Source of the DNA: CAYMWF01 sp964394085 [NCBI: uncultured Gemmatimonadota bacterium]
GTDB lineage: Bacteria > GCA-2686955 > CAYMWF01
Reading direction: 5' to 3'
Length of the DNA stretch: 64,000 bases
Assembly: GCA_964394085.1 (NCBI GenBank)
Contig: CAYMWF010000023.1
Coordinates: 1 to 64,000, forward strand
The number at the start of each line of letters is the position of its first letter. Position 1 is the stretch's first letter. The notes under the pieces are model-generated. The model searched no databases. It was not told where the DNA came from and worked only from the letters and a program-made list of their open reading frames with translations. The position numbers and the translations under genes are program-made. Positions 32,259-41,963 of the stretch are shown here, one piece after another.

Positions 32259-33593
32259 CTACCGGTCATAGACTAGCGGGTTCACTTCGCGCATGCGGGA
32301 GACGAGGGGCTCCCAGGGTTCGTCTTCGTTGCTCACCAGGCCGAAGTTCGAGTTTTCGCCGTCGAACCTTCCGAGGGGAGGCTCGTCCATGTAGGAGAAC
32401 CAGTGGTAACCGACCTTGTAATCGGCCGCGAAGCTCGCCCTGGCGAAATCCTCGAAGAAATCGGCGCGTCCCTCCTGGTAGTTCAAGGTTACGAAAAACC
32501 AGGGGTACGGATACGTGTTGGGCAGCCCCGAATCGAAGGCGCGGACAGATGTTTCGCTCACGAGAACCGGCCTGCCGGTAAGAGCGTGATATTCTGCGAG
32601 CATGCCGCCGGGATCGGTCCATCGAAGCCCGCCGCCGAGGGAGGCGATCATACTTGCCCATATCGGCCAGACCTCGTAGTGGTTCACGCTCACCACGTCG
32701 CAGTACGGAGCGCTCGCCTCCACCACGGTGGCTGGCGTGATCCAGCTCACGAACCTGGAACCCAGTATCAGGTGGTTGGGATCGGCCGCCCGGACCGTCT
32801 CGTAGCAGTAAGAGAAATAGTGATCGGCCACGTGCCCGGCGAAATCGGCCCGGTCCCGTTCCTGGGCCGGGGTGACGGGGAGAGGGGGCGTCCACCGCAT
32901 GTCGTAGAGGTCGTCGAAGGAGCGGATCAACGTGAGCCAGCGTAAATTGAACCATTTCACGTTATTGTTGTAGCGGCTGCGAAGAAACTCGACCAGCTCG
33001 ATCTTGCCTGGAGCATCGGGCTCGAAGGAGAAATAGACCGCGAACAGGTCCCGGTGCCCCCTCCAGTCCGCGCCCCATCGGAGTTCGTTGTCGAAGAAAT
33101 ACCCTAAGAGATAAGGGTCGTCGACCAGGGGCGGCACGACCTCAGCGACCACCGACTCTGCATGTTCGTGGAACTCGTCGCCGAAGTAGTCGGGAACGGT
33201 TCCTTCCTCCCAGTCGGCGCCGGAGAGATTGAGCGCGGTGGTATATGCGATTTCACCGGAAAACAAGGACGGATCGGACCATGCGCCCAGGGTGTTGAAC
33301 CCCCAGTCGCGAAGCCGCGCCAGGGTCACGTCCGCCCAGGCCTCCTCGGAGCCGTAAAGATCCATGATATTTTCATGGTATGGGCTGTAGCCGAGATCGG
33401 GGCAGTAGTATCCGTCCGGAGTTACGCAGGTCACGCCTGAAGAGTAGAACGGAGCGCCGTCCGGGTCGTAGAGCCACCATCGCGAACCGTCGAATCCGAC
33501 GGTGAAAAACCCGTCCGTGCTGAATGCGGGAACAGGCTGCAGCAACAGGATTGCGGCGATGAGGAGTGGTATCCCAGGTCGTATTCGGGTCAT
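32259..33593 (-). CDS. Secreted TIM-barrel glycoside hydrolase-like protein
   Basis: A signal peptide (about 1-25, cleavage near AFS) precedes a 420-residue (beta/alpha)8-type domain. Glu170 in GYFFDNELRWG fits the acid/base position of clan GH-A enzymes, where NE follows strand 4. Glu347 in RPVLVSETSVRA fits the strand-7 nucleophile. The overall look (FYSSGVTC at the start, GYHWFSYMDEP at the end) recalls agarase-like and GH42-like enzymes. Substrate cannot be named. It is likely periplasmic or extracellular and stands alone. Confidence 0.75.
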   Translation of the reverse strand: MTRIRPGIPLLIAAILLLQPVPAFSTDGFFTVGFDGSRWWLYDPDGAPFYSSGVTCVTPDGYYCPDLGYSPYHENIMDLYGSEEAWADVTLARLRDWGFNTLGAWSDPSLFSGEIAYTTALNLSGADWEEGTVPDYFGDEFHEHAESVVAEVVPPLVDDPYLLGYFFDNELRWGADWRGHRDLFAVYFSFEPDAPGKIELVEFLRSRYNNNVKWFNLRWLTLIRSFDDLYDMRWTPPLPVTPAQERDRADFAGHVADHYFSYCYETVRAADPNHLILGSRFVSWITPATVVEASAPYCDVVSVNHYEVWPIWASMIASLGGGLRWTDPGGMLAEYHALTGRPVLVSETSVRAFDSGLPNTYPYPWFFVTLNYQEGRADFFEDFARASFAADYKVGYHWFSYMDEPPLGRFDGENSNFGLVSNEDEPWEPLVSRMREVNPLVYDR

Positions 33594-34038
33594 CAGAGCC
33601 TCCGAAGATAATGGTTACGACCTATTATAGCACACCGGTCCGGATGCTGCATTGCGTAAGCGTATGAAACCTTTCTGCGGGACGTTGGCAAAGCTTATTC
33701 CGGGGAGTCTTTCTTAGCGGATACTCACCGCCGGCTGCAGCCCCAACAGTTATCGTCGATCCGGGGTCATTCCGCGATGAATGATTACCCACGTGAGAAA
33801 AGTTCAATATTTGAACAGACAACAGGGTCCGGCAACCGAAGGCGGAGCCGCCCTGCCTTGCATAAGTGATTACATAACAGGGTATAACCGATCTGGCGAT
33901 TTTCCCCGCGTGGAGAAAGCTCAGGTTTCGGACAATTCCGGATGAAAGCGTTCGCTGTCGTTTCCGGTATGTGAGTTTTCCTCACGCGGAGAAAACGCAG
34001 GAATCGGACAATTCCGGAACAGCCCCGGAACGGTCGGA
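33594..34038. other. Intergenic region with imperfect repeats
   Basis: No gene is evident. It contains a pair of 39-base repeats (33904-33942 and 33980-34018) and a weaker third relative near 33785-33818. It also holds the upstream sequence of the glycoside hydrolase gene. Confidence 0.5.
33904..34018. repeat. Pair of imperfect 39-base direct repeats
   Basis: Copies at 33904-33942 and 33980-34018 share CGCGGAGAAA-like starts and the identical end TCGGACAATTCCGGA. A partial third copy (CCCACGTGAGAAAAGTTCA) lies at about 33788. They end 20 bases before the stop of the S41 protease gene. Confidence 0.7.
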
Positions 34039-35418
34039 TCACCTGCGGGATTCGTCGATCATGCCGTTGTCGTAATGCCCCCGCAGCATCGCAGGAACGC
34101 CCTCATCGTCGAACACCACCTCGAGGCGGAAGTAATCCACCTTTTCGAAGCGAAAGAGGGTTTCAGACATGGGGATCGCTTCCATCGCCGGGTTATTGCC
34201 GCGCTGGTACACGAGCCTGCCGCCTTCGAAGGTCAGGACCCGGTCTTCGTAGCGGCCGGCATACGATTCGAGGACGGCCGGAGCGATCTCCGCCGGCGTC
34301 AGCGACGCGGCGAGCCCCGCGATGGCCCAATCCAGTATGAAGGCCTCTTCTTCGGTCACCTCGTCCCGCCCGCGCAGCTTCTTCAGGGCCTCGAGGTGCG
34401 CAGTGTCGAGAGCGTCATCGGCCGGCACCTCGATGTGGGGCGTTACGCCCGAACCTTCCCAGTTCGTTCCGCTGACCGGGTTTATCGCTCTGCCGAAGGG
34501 AACGATGGCCTGGATGCTGAGGGTGGGGAATAGACGCCCTTCCACCGGGTGGGCTCCTCCCCCCGTGGTTTCCCCGATGATGGTCGCCCTTTCGAGGTTC
34601 TTCAGATTGTAGGTAAACTCTTCGGCGCCCGAAAAGGTCCTGCTGCTCGTGAGAACGAAGAGGTCGGTATCAGTCATACGCGGACCTTCCACGTGGGCGG
34701 CCGTCCAGAACTGGCGCATCTCGTCTTCTTTGCGGATGTAGAAACTGTTGAGATGGGTCGGTTCTTCGAGAAAATAGCCGGTGAGAAGCTGGATGAGGCT
34801 CGGGCTGCCGCCGCCGTTGTATCTCAGATCGAAAATTATGGCGTCGCAATAGGCGAGGAAATTCATGGCCGCAACCGCGGTGGCGCCGGAGAGGGACGCG
34901 TCGGGGAACATGTCGAGCCGCAGGTAGCCCACGTTGCCGGGGAGGATTTCGATCTTCCTGAAGTAGAAGTTGCTTTTCTGAAGCATTTTCAACTTCACCG
35001 GGAAGACGGCATCGGGATCTTCTTCTTTCTTAAGCTCCTCGATTTCCCGTTGTGTGACCGCATGGATCGACACGTGACGGTCATGGCAGATTGTGCGCAG
35101 GTCTTCGGTCAGGGTCTTCGCGAATTCGGGTAATGTGCCTGTGTCGTCGTACTTCCCTTTCCGAAGCTTTTTCCTGATATGCTTCTCCATTTTTTTCGCG
35201 ACATCGGGAAAGACATAAATTTCGTTGTAAGCGGCCGCCACGGAGTCGATGATCGCCGCTTTCGATTCATCGGTCAAGGTGGGGAGGGTTTCCTCGCCGG
35301 GCGCCTTGAGGCGGCCTTGAGCGGACGCGTCCGTGCCGGCGAAGGATACAGCGATCCCGATTATCAGGACGGTGGTAATTATCACGCTTTCGTTCAGTCG
35401 ATCGATTACTCGTTTCAT
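34039..35418 (-). CDS. Exported S41 family (tail-specific/IRBP-like) serine protease
   Basis: An N-terminal hydrophobic segment (12-33) acts as signal or anchor. The S41 core shows FDLRYNGGGSP (197-206) and the nucleophile Ser263 in TFSGAEEF, followed by GETTGGGAHP. A PDZ domain is not evident, which fits the IRBP-like branch. The last about 90 residues (YAGRYEDRVLTFEGGRLVYQ...) look like the DUF3471-type lid domain attached to such hydrolases. The gene starts 15 bases after the MarR-GNAT gene, with AAGGAG upstream of the ATG, so the two are probably co-transcribed. The substrate protein is unknown. Confidence 0.88.
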   Translation of the reverse strand: MKRVIDRLNESVIITTVLIIGIAVSFAGTDASAQGRLKAPGEETLPTLTDESKAAIIDSVAAAYNEIYVFPDVAKKMEKHIRKKLRKGKYDDTGTLPEFAKTLTEDLRTICHDRHVSIHAVTQREIEELKKEEDPDAVFPVKLKMLQKSNFYFRKIEILPGNVGYLRLDMFPDASLSGATAVAAMNFLAYCDAIIFDLRYNGGGSPSLIQLLTGYFLEEPTHLNSFYIRKEDEMRQFWTAAHVEGPRMTDTDLFVLTSSRTFSGAEEFTYNLKNLERATIIGETTGGGAHPVEGRLFPTLSIQAIVPFGRAINPVSGTNWEGSGVTPHIEVPADDALDTAHLEALKKLRGRDEVTEEEAFILDWAIAGLAASLTPAEIAPAVLESYAGRYEDRVLTFEGGRLVYQRGNNPAMEAIPMSETLFRFEKVDYFRLEVVFDDEGVPAMLRGHYDNGMIDESRR

Positions 35419-35433
35419 GATTCTTTTTTCTCC

Positions 35434-36432
35434 TTACGGTTCCGGTTCCGGCGGGGGATCGATATCGGGCTCCCCTGTGAGCGGGAGCCTCATCCGTATC
35501 GTTTCCCGTTCGTATCGAATCGCTTCTTCACCCGTTTTCTCGACCGTCACGAAGCCGAGCGAGCGGTACAGGGCGCATGCGGCGTCCAGCAGCGGGCTCG
35601 TGAGGAGCTCCAGGGCGGGCACGCCGCGGGCACGGGCGCGCCTTATCGCTTCTTCGGCGAGGATGCGCCCGATTCCCCTGCCGCGCGTTTCCGCGCTCAC
35701 GCCCATTTTCGCCAGCTCGAGATCGCCGTCTCCGGCGGGAAGCAGCGCCGCGGTGCCGACTATCCGCCCCCGCCAGCTGGCGAAGAAGATGTCGCCGCCC
35801 TTCCGGATGATGGTTCCTCCCGGATCACCCAGTATCCGATCATCCTCCGGTTCCACCCTGAAGTATTCCCTCAGCCACTCTTCGTTGAGCTCCTTGAACC
35901 ACCGGTCGTAGACAGGCCGGTAATCCAGAATTTCCACCCGGTTCTTTTCCCGGGAAGAATTCATTGCAGTCATAACCCTGTCGAAGATGCTTTCGCGATC
36001 AAGAGCATCCTCCAGTGAATCGAATGTCGCGAGGAGGTTCACTCCCGAATCTTCGATCAGCTTTTCCGTCTCTCTCCTGATAGTTTCCCAGACCGGTTGA
36101 AGGCGGGTCACGGTTTCCTCTCCAACGGGGCTGAGCGAGACTAGACGCCGCCGTTCATCGTCAGGGTCCTTCCGCGAGTCGACCAGCCCGTGCTCTGCCA
36201 TGGCCGAAGTTATTTGATTGATAGCAGGATGCGTCATACCGAGGATGGCGGCGATTTCCGTAACCGCGAGGGACGGAAACCGGGAGAGGGTAAAAAGCAC
36301 CGGAAACCACCGCGGCTCCACGGAGGTTTCCATCTTCCGGTAAAGCCTTGACACATCGTTGTATAGCCGATCGCTCAAACGCCGGAGCCTGCTCGCGAAA
36401 GCCTGGGCTCCCATTTCACGCATGCTGTCCAT
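35434..36432 (-). CDS. MarR family regulator fused to a GNAT acetyltransferase domain
   Basis: Residues about 10-145 form a MarR winged helix-turn-helix (VTEIAAILGMTHPAINQITSA, then DERRRLVSLS in the wing). Residues about 160-320 are a GNAT domain with the acetyl-CoA loop SAETRGRGIGRILAEEA. The tail is Pro/Glu-rich. This MarR-GNAT combination is a known bacterial architecture. The start ATG 36432 has GGGGGGAG upstream; a 53-codon extension to 36591 looks non-coding and would cover the operator. A palindrome 39 bases upstream of the start (36471-36490) suggests autoregulation, with the downstream protease gene in the same unit. Confidence 0.88.
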   Translation of the reverse strand: MDSMREMGAQAFASRLRRLSDRLYNDVSRLYRKMETSVEPRWFPVLFTLSRFPSLAVTEIAAILGMTHPAINQITSAMAEHGLVDSRKDPDDERRRLVSLSPVGEETVTRLQPVWETIRRETEKLIEDSGVNLLATFDSLEDALDRESIFDRVMTAMNSSREKNRVEILDYRPVYDRWFKELNEEWLREYFRVEPEDDRILGDPGGTIIRKGGDIFFASWRGRIVGTAALLPAGDGDLELAKMGVSAETRGRGIGRILAEEAIRRARARGVPALELLTSPLLDAACALYRSLGFVTVEKTGEEAIRYERETIRMRLPLTGEPDIDPPPEPEP

Positions 36433-36470
36433 GCTTTGCTCCCCCCCTGTCCGGGCTGCGTTTACATTAA

Positions 36471-36490
36471 TTACGTAAGCACTTACATAA
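36471..36490. promoter_or_regulatory. Candidate MarR operator
   Basis: TTACGTAAG-CA-CTTACATAA is a 9-2-9 inverted repeat with one mismatch, centred about 50 bases upstream of the MarR-GNAT start. Flanking ACATT and AATGT extend the symmetry. Size, AT content and position fit a MarR dimer site. Confidence 0.65.
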
Positions 36491-36695
36491 ATGTTCCGAA
36501 ATATCAAGTAAAAAATCCGCCGCGCCGTTGAAACGGCAATATTGATCTTTTTCCCGCTTTGATTTGGCCGGATTCGGAACGCGGAAAACATAATCCATAT
36601 AAATTGAAAGGAAATTCAATCAGGGGGTATGTTCCGTATCAATTCAGTAATAACACGGCGCGGGTAACATATTCCCTTTGCTTCAGAAGAAGGAA

Positions 36696-37763
36696 TTATC
36701 TGATCACCGACGAGCAGACGGGTCCGAGAAATGCATTATCCGACCACTCCGACTCCCCCGCTCCGAGCCTCACGGCGATTACATCCAGACCGGGCACGAT
36801 ATAGAGTTTTTTCTCGTTGGCTCCCAGCGCCATGTAGGTGTCCGGAGGGGCGTCCGGCATCCAGTTGCTGCCGGTATTGAGCCACCATAGATATCCGTAT
36901 ACAGGTAAGAGTTCCTGTGACTGGCTCGTGGATTCCTCGACCCAGCTATCGCTTATAACCCTGCCGTCTTCCCACCGGCCGTCCCGCAGGAAAAGGTATC
37001 CGAATTTCGCAAACTCGCGGGCGGATGAAATTATGCCCATGTAGGTGAGGGTGTTGCCGGCATCGTCCGACAGCCACGTGGTTTCCCGCATGCCTATTAC
37101 ATCGAATAACCTGTCTTGAGCATAGTCGGCGGCCTGCACGCCGGTCGCTTCTTCGATCACGGCTGAGAGCACCTGGCAGGCGGTATTGCTGTATACCCAG
37201 ACCGTTCCCGGGATATGGTCCATCTTACGGTTGAGAGCGTAGGCCGTCTGGTCATACCTGCTCGGCAGAATGAAATAATCCGAAATATAATCCCAGTGAA
37301 GGCCCGAAACCATCGACAGGAGATCCCGGATGGTCACATATCGATGAAGGGAGTCTCTCCATTCGGGAACATAGCGCGCCACCCTGTCCTCCACGCTCGA
37401 AACCGCACCGTCATCAATCAGCATGCCGATCACCGCGCTCGACAAGCTCTTGGTCATTGAAAAACACTGCTGCCTGCTCTGTTCGTTCCAGCCGCTTCCA
37501 TACCATTCGCCGACGATGTAACCGTTCCTGATGACGATAACGGCTTTCGATCTGTTTCGGATTGCATATTTAAAAGCGTCTATCAGGATGTCCCGATCCA
37601 TTCCCTGTTCTTCGGGAGTCGATACGGCCCAGTCGTCTGTAGGCCAGGGAGCTTCATCTTCACCGCCGGCCAGGGCGGGAACTCCAGCAAGCGGGCAAGG
37701 CCCGATCTGAAGCACAGCCGCGACGCAAAACAGTAGAAACAACGGTTTTATTCGTTTGTTCAT
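36696..37763 (-). CDS. Exported beta-lactamase-family serine hydrolase (class C-like/esterase)
   Basis: A signal peptide (to about residue 33) precedes a class C beta-lactamase-like fold. The Ser-x-x-Lys motif is S102-M-T-K105 and the Tyr-Ser-Asn motif is Y191-S-N193. GYLWWLN and YMALGANEKKLYIVPGLDVIAV sit in the last third, where the family has its HxG-like third motif; a clear KTG is absent. Such proteins are mostly esterases or peptidases and need not confer resistance. The start at 37763 follows GGAGGGG; a reading from 37865 adds 34 unlikely residues. It stands alone on the minus strand upstream of the MarR-GNAT gene. Confidence 0.88.
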   Translation of the reverse strand: MNKRIKPLFLLFCVAAVLQIGPCPLAGVPALAGGEDEAPWPTDDWAVSTPEEQGMDRDILIDAFKYAIRNRSKAVIVIRNGYIVGEWYGSGWNEQSRQQCFSMTKSLSSAVIGMLIDDGAVSSVEDRVARYVPEWRDSLHRYVTIRDLLSMVSGLHWDYISDYFILPSRYDQTAYALNRKMDHIPGTVWVYSNTACQVLSAVIEEATGVQAADYAQDRLFDVIGMRETTWLSDDAGNTLTYMGIISSAREFAKFGYLFLRDGRWEDGRVISDSWVEESTSQSQELLPVYGYLWWLNTGSNWMPDAPPDTYMALGANEKKLYIVPGLDVIAVRLGAGESEWSDNAFLGPVCSSVIR

Positions 37764-37931
37764 AATCCCCTCCATTGATACTGACTGAATTATAAGATGT
37801 TTCCACAGATGGATCAAACCGTCAAGCCTGCAGCAGGGGTTGTCTGTTGCAACGACTTTTTCCATATGATAGATTTATTCGATTGAAATCGAAGGAGGAG
37901 GTTACAACCAGTTAATAATTCACGCAAATTT

Positions 37932-39917
37932 ATGCTTCCCGGTCTGCCGGGAAAGGGATGGCGTGGAGTTGTGCGATCTGTTCCATTCATTGCGTGCGCG
38001 TCATCTGCTGCATATTTTGCCCTCCATTTTTTCGCTGACGTTACATTACTGACCACATGGAAACATCTTCAATGGGGGACCGGGGAGGCATGGAGAGCCT
38101 TGATGGCTCACGGTCTCCTGGAGGGGGTCGCCAGGCCGGGCCTTTACACGGACTATGAGGGCGGTTCCCTGCTGGCGGCGTTCTACCTGATGCCGTTCAT
38201 CGCGTTGGGTGGTCCATCCTTCTTCGTGCTGAGGGTCGCGGGATTGGCGATGTCGACGTTGGCCTACTTCTTCTTCGTCATCGTTTCGTTCAAGTCGCTG
38301 CCCCGTCCTCAGGCGTTTTTCGCTTCTCTCCTGTTCTTTTTTCCACCGGTGCATTTCTACTGGCACTCGATGGCTGTGTACGGGGACCATCGCTGGATGC
38401 CGGCGGCCAGTTTTATACTGTTTCTCGTCTTGTTTCGCCTGCTGGATAAGGGTTCGGGACGGATCCTCCCTTTCTTCGTCTTCGGTTTTTTTGCGGGGCT
38501 CTCAATCTTCATGTGTTTCGCCATGGCCTGGCCCGTCGTTTTGTGTCTCTGGCTGATCTGGATCAAGCGAAGAAGCCTCTTCAACGAACCTGCGGTAAAG
38601 AACGTGTTACGTCTGGGAGTGTTCGCTTTATGTATCCTGGTCTGGGTCCTGGTGCTGCCGGATTTTTTCCTGGAAGTGGATCTTACGACCAGGACATTGG
38701 ATGAGCGCTTATTCGTAAACCCGTTTTCCGTGGAATATCTGATCTCGTCGGCCTCCAGTCTGGCTGAAGCGATCTTCGAGATACTTCCCATCTCTCTGTA
38801 TCCCGTTGCCGCGACTGCGGCGGAATGGTGGAGAGACTGGGTCAGGATCTTCGTTTCGCTGACGGTCGTTTCCGGGCTGGTCGCCGTCATGTGGCACGAC
38901 AGGAAGATTCTGGCGGGATGGTCTGGAGCGACGTTCGGCCGAGTGCCGGTCGCCGAGGAGAACTCTGAAACGCAGATTCGAGGGAACCTGCCCCTGATTG
39001 CAATCATCTATTGTGCCGGGCTTGTGTTGATCTATTCGCTGGCGCGATTCAGGAGCACGCCGCTCGAATACCTCGAACAGACATACCCGATGATATTGCT
39101 TGCCCTCGCATCGATTCCGGCAAAAATACCCGTGCGATTCAAAACGTCTGGATACTTACCGGGTTTGATCGTCTTGATAACCTCGATATCAACCTATTTC
39201 GCGTATACCGGTCCGGTTCGCCTGGAAGAAGCCGTCAGCCATTCGCACTATGAACGATATACTTCGGGAATGGGCGAGTTGTATTTTGCCGACACGAAGG
39301 AGGAAAAGGCGGCGATCGGGCGTTGTAAAGTCTTCGAGAACCCGGTCGATTTTTCACAGTGCGTGGACGGTGTTCGAAAAGCGGCGTCTTCTGTGCCGGA
39401 GGATGACGGTAAGGAGCGGAAGAGCTCACCCGGAAGTATCGAGTATGAAGAAGCGGAGAAAGAGGGATTCGCTTACATATATTGGAAGGTAAAACGTGGA
39501 ATAAACGACTTTCAGTTGGGTTCTCCCCTCGGTATTAAAAAGGAGATCTCCAGACAGGGGCTCCAGGCCGAAGGTCGGGTCTTCATGCTGATACCCGGAA
39601 TCGACAAGTATAAAGATCTGAAAAAGTTTAAGCCGGAGATCTGGATCGCCGGTATCAGGACGACTGAAGAGACGGCAAAAAGACCTTTGGGGGTTGACAG
39701 ATTCGAGAAAACCTCCGTCCTTGTTTTCAGAAACAAGGGATGGGAAGACTTCGCCCCGGTAGCGGACATATGGGAGGCTGCCCTGGATCGACTTTCAACC
39801 CAGGGAGGTTCGCCCGAAGGTTCGATGATCTTCTGGTTCCCGGAGGAAAACCGGCACGGTCCCGAAAAAAAGGGGGGGCCGGTGGAGGTGTGGGTACCGT
39901 TTACGCGGACCCTCTGA
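37932..39917 (+). CDS. Large polytopic membrane protein, GT-C glycosyltransferase-like
   Basis: The protein has about ten hydrophobic segments in residues 15-420 and a soluble, presumably periplasmic, domain of about 230 residues after them. The first external loop contains GLYTDYEGGSLLA, an acidic motif at the place where GT-C enzymes carry DE or DD. Family assignment is by topology only. GT-C enzymes move a sugar from a polyprenyl-phosphate carrier to an acceptor outside the membrane. No ribosome site is close to the ATG; a GGAGGAGG lies about 35 bases before it. It begins the glycan-type locus and is followed 105 bases later by asnB. Confidence 0.65.
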   Translation: MLPGLPGKGWRGVVRSVPFIACASSAAYFALHFFADVTLLTTWKHLQWGTGEAWRALMAHGLLEGVARPGLYTDYEGGSLLAAFYLMPFIALGGPSFFVLRVAGLAMSTLAYFFFVIVSFKSLPRPQAFFASLLFFFPPVHFYWHSMAVYGDHRWMPAASFILFLVLFRLLDKGSGRILPFFVFGFFAGLSIFMCFAMAWPVVLCLWLIWIKRRSLFNEPAVKNVLRLGVFALCILVWVLVLPDFFLEVDLTTRTLDERLFVNPFSVEYLISSASSLAEAIFEILPISLYPVAATAAEWWRDWVRIFVSLTVVSGLVAVMWHDRKILAGWSGATFGRVPVAEENSETQIRGNLPLIAIIYCAGLVLIYSLARFRSTPLEYLEQTYPMILLALASIPAKIPVRFKTSGYLPGLIVLITSISTYFAYTGPVRLEEAVSHSHYERYTSGMGELYFADTKEEKAAIGRCKVFENPVDFSQCVDGVRKAASSVPEDDGKERKSSPGSIEYEEAEKEGFAYIYWKVKRGINDFQLGSPLGIKKEISRQGLQAEGRVFMLIPGIDKYKDLKKFKPEIWIAGIRTTEETAKRPLGVDRFEKTSVLVFRNKGWEDFAPVADIWEAALDRLSTQGGSPEGSMIFWFPEENRHGPEKKGGPVEVWVPFTRTL

Positions 39918-40022
39918 AAATCAGTCTGCTTTCCGAACGATCTTTTAGCGGTCGTTACCAGTGCAGATATCGCAAGCCGGCAGCGGCGGTTGAATTACAG
40001 CGGCGGTTGAAGGAAGAAAAGG

Positions 40023-41963
40023 ATGTGTGGAATCTGCGGGGTTCTCGGCCTGGGTGTCGAGTTGACAGATGAGAATAGACGCTCCGTACACGGGATGGTC
40101 GCACTGTTGCATCACCGGGGACCTGATTCGAGCGGCGTCCACGACGAGCAGCGCATCTGTATCGGCAATACACGGCTGAATGTTCTCGATCCGCGTCCCG
40201 AGGCCGATCTTCCGATGTCCAGTCCCGACGGCGGGATCTGGATCGCCTACAACGGCGAAGTCACCAATTTCAAAGAGCTGCGAAGGGACTTCAACCTCGA
40301 TTCGACATACAACTTTCGAACCACCGGAGACACCGAGGTTCTGCTCGCACTGTATGAGCGCATGGGCATCGATTTCGTGCGCGAACTTACAGGGATGTTC
40401 GCCTTCTGCCTGTTCGACGGACGGAAGCAAAAGGCCTGGATCGTCCGCGACTTCTTCGGGATCCGACCCCTGTTCTTCATGCGTAAGGGGGATCATCTCT
40501 GGTTCGGTTCCGAAATCAAGGCGTTTCTCGACCTCCCCGGCTTCAGCGGCGAAATCGATACGGAGGGCATCTGGGATTTTTTCACTCTCGCTTATATCCC
40601 GGGCGACCACACGCCCTTTCGCGACGTCGAAGAGCTGCAGGGGAGCGAATGGCTTGCCGTGGATCTCGTATCCGGAGATGTACGGCGCGAAACTTATTAC
40701 GAGCTCGACTACAACCCCGACAGCGGCATCAAGGAAAAAGATGCGGCTGAAGAGTTGTATCACCGGATGCGGGACAGTGTCCGCCGCAACCTTATCAGCG
40801 ATGCACCTCTCGGCCTTACTCTCTCGGGAGGTTTCGATACCAGCTCCATCCTCGCTTTTACCAGAGACCTGGCGGGAGACAGGGAGATCCATACCTACTC
40901 CGTCCGCATGGGGGATAAAAGCTTCGACGAGAGCGGTTATCAGCGGCTTATGGCGGAACACTGCGGCACAAGACATCACGAGATCTACGTCGGCCCGAGA
41001 GAGGTTGCGGACAGTATCGTCGATCACATGGCCTTCATGGACGAACCCAGCGGTGACGGCGCCGCGGTTCCAAGCTATCTGCTTGCGGCGGAGGCGACCC
41101 GGGATATGACGGTGCTGCTTTCGGGCGAGGGCGGCGACGAGACTTTCAACGCATACGAGACTCATCTCGCCTGCAAGGCCAGGCGGCTCTATCGTATCGG
41201 TGTTCCGAAACCGCTTCGATGGATGGTCCGCAGTATTGCTCACGGGCTGCCCGTGCGTCACAGTAAGCTCTCGATCGACTTCCTGGCAAAGCGATTTACC
41301 CAGGGTGCCGAGCTCGGGGTGGTCGAGTCGCACCTGTTCTGGCGGTATGTCCTGACAGGGGCCGACAAGAAGCGAATAATGCCGGATCTCGCCGGACTCC
41401 GGCCGACATGGACTGTCTTCCAGGATATGTATGACAATCTAGACTATGAGGATCCCCTGGATCGAATCTCGGTGCTGGACATCAGAAACTACTTCATTGC
41501 CGATCTCATGGTGAAGAACGACAGAACCTTCATGGCCCACAGTATAGAGGCGCGTTTTCCGTATATGGACAGGCTTCTGCTCGATTACGTCTCGAAGATA
41601 CCTGCCGGGCTGCGGATCAAGGGGTTTCGGCGACGGCATATTCAGAAGAAGGCCGCCCGGGGAATCGTACCGGCTGAGATTCACCGGCGGGGCAACTTCG
41701 GTCTGGAGATGCCGAACAGCGCCTGGCTGGTTAAGGAATTGCGGGATCTCGCGGAAGCTTACTTCACCCCTGAGAACATTTCACGGCTCGGTTTTCTGGA
41801 TCCGGATGGAGTGCTGGAGCTTTGGCGCGAGCACCTGAATCGCCGGGTGGACCACGGCCGCGCTCTCTGGTGCATGCTCAACCTGCTTATCTGGTACGAC
41901 CTCTTCGTTTACTCGAAATCTTTCAGGCAGTATCTCAAGCAGCCCCGGTCAACAGATGAATAG
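40023..41963 (+). CDS. asnB: Asparagine synthase-like glutamine amidotransferase
   Basis: An N-terminal Ntn glutaminase domain starts at catalytic Cys2 (MCGICGVLG), with RGPDSSG (32-38) and YNGEVTNFKELR following. The synthetase domain carries the PP-loop SGGFDTSS (268-275), in which the usual Ser-Ser-Ser/Asp-Ser pattern has a Thr, and SGEGGDETFNAY. Enzymes of this type amidate carboxylates using glutamine and ATP. Inside glycan loci they often modify uronic acids or other acids and do not make asparagine. It overlaps the following flippase-like gene by eight bases. The 646-aa length is normal. Housekeeping asparagine synthesis cannot be excluded. Confidence 0.92.
   Translation: MCGICGVLGLGVELTDENRRSVHGMVALLHHRGPDSSGVHDEQRICIGNTRLNVLDPRPEADLPMSSPDGGIWIAYNGEVTNFKELRRDFNLDSTYNFRTTGDTEVLLALYERMGIDFVRELTGMFAFCLFDGRKQKAWIVRDFFGIRPLFFMRKGDHLWFGSEIKAFLDLPGFSGEIDTEGIWDFFTLAYIPGDHTPFRDVEELQGSEWLAVDLVSGDVRRETYYELDYNPDSGIKEKDAAEELYHRMRDSVRRNLISDAPLGLTLSGGFDTSSILAFTRDLAGDREIHTYSVRMGDKSFDESGYQRLMAEHCGTRHHEIYVGPREVADSIVDHMAFMDEPSGDGAAVPSYLLAAEATRDMTVLLSGEGGDETFNAYETHLACKARRLYRIGVPKPLRWMVRSIAHGLPVRHSKLSIDFLAKRFTQGAELGVVESHLFWRYVLTGADKKRIMPDLAGLRPTWTVFQDMYDNLDYEDPLDRISVLDIRNYFIADLMVKNDRTFMAHSIEARFPYMDRLLLDYVSKIPAGLRIKGFRRRHIQKKAARGIVPAEIHRRGNFGLEMPNSAWLVKELRDLAEAYFTPENISRLGFLDPDGVLELWREHLNRRVDHGRALWCMLNLLIWYDLFVYSKSFRQYLKQPRSTDE

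Noticed and set aside
36598-36620. Small inverted repeat ATTGAA...TTCAAT upstream of the MarR-GNAT region
   Set aside because: Short arms in AT-rich DNA are expected by chance, and the MarR site at 36471 is far better.
36696-37763. Reading the beta-lactamase-like protein as an antibiotic resistance gene
   Set aside because: It has SxxK and YSN motifs but no clear third KTG motif. It resembles the broad esterase/peptidase group of serine hydrolases.
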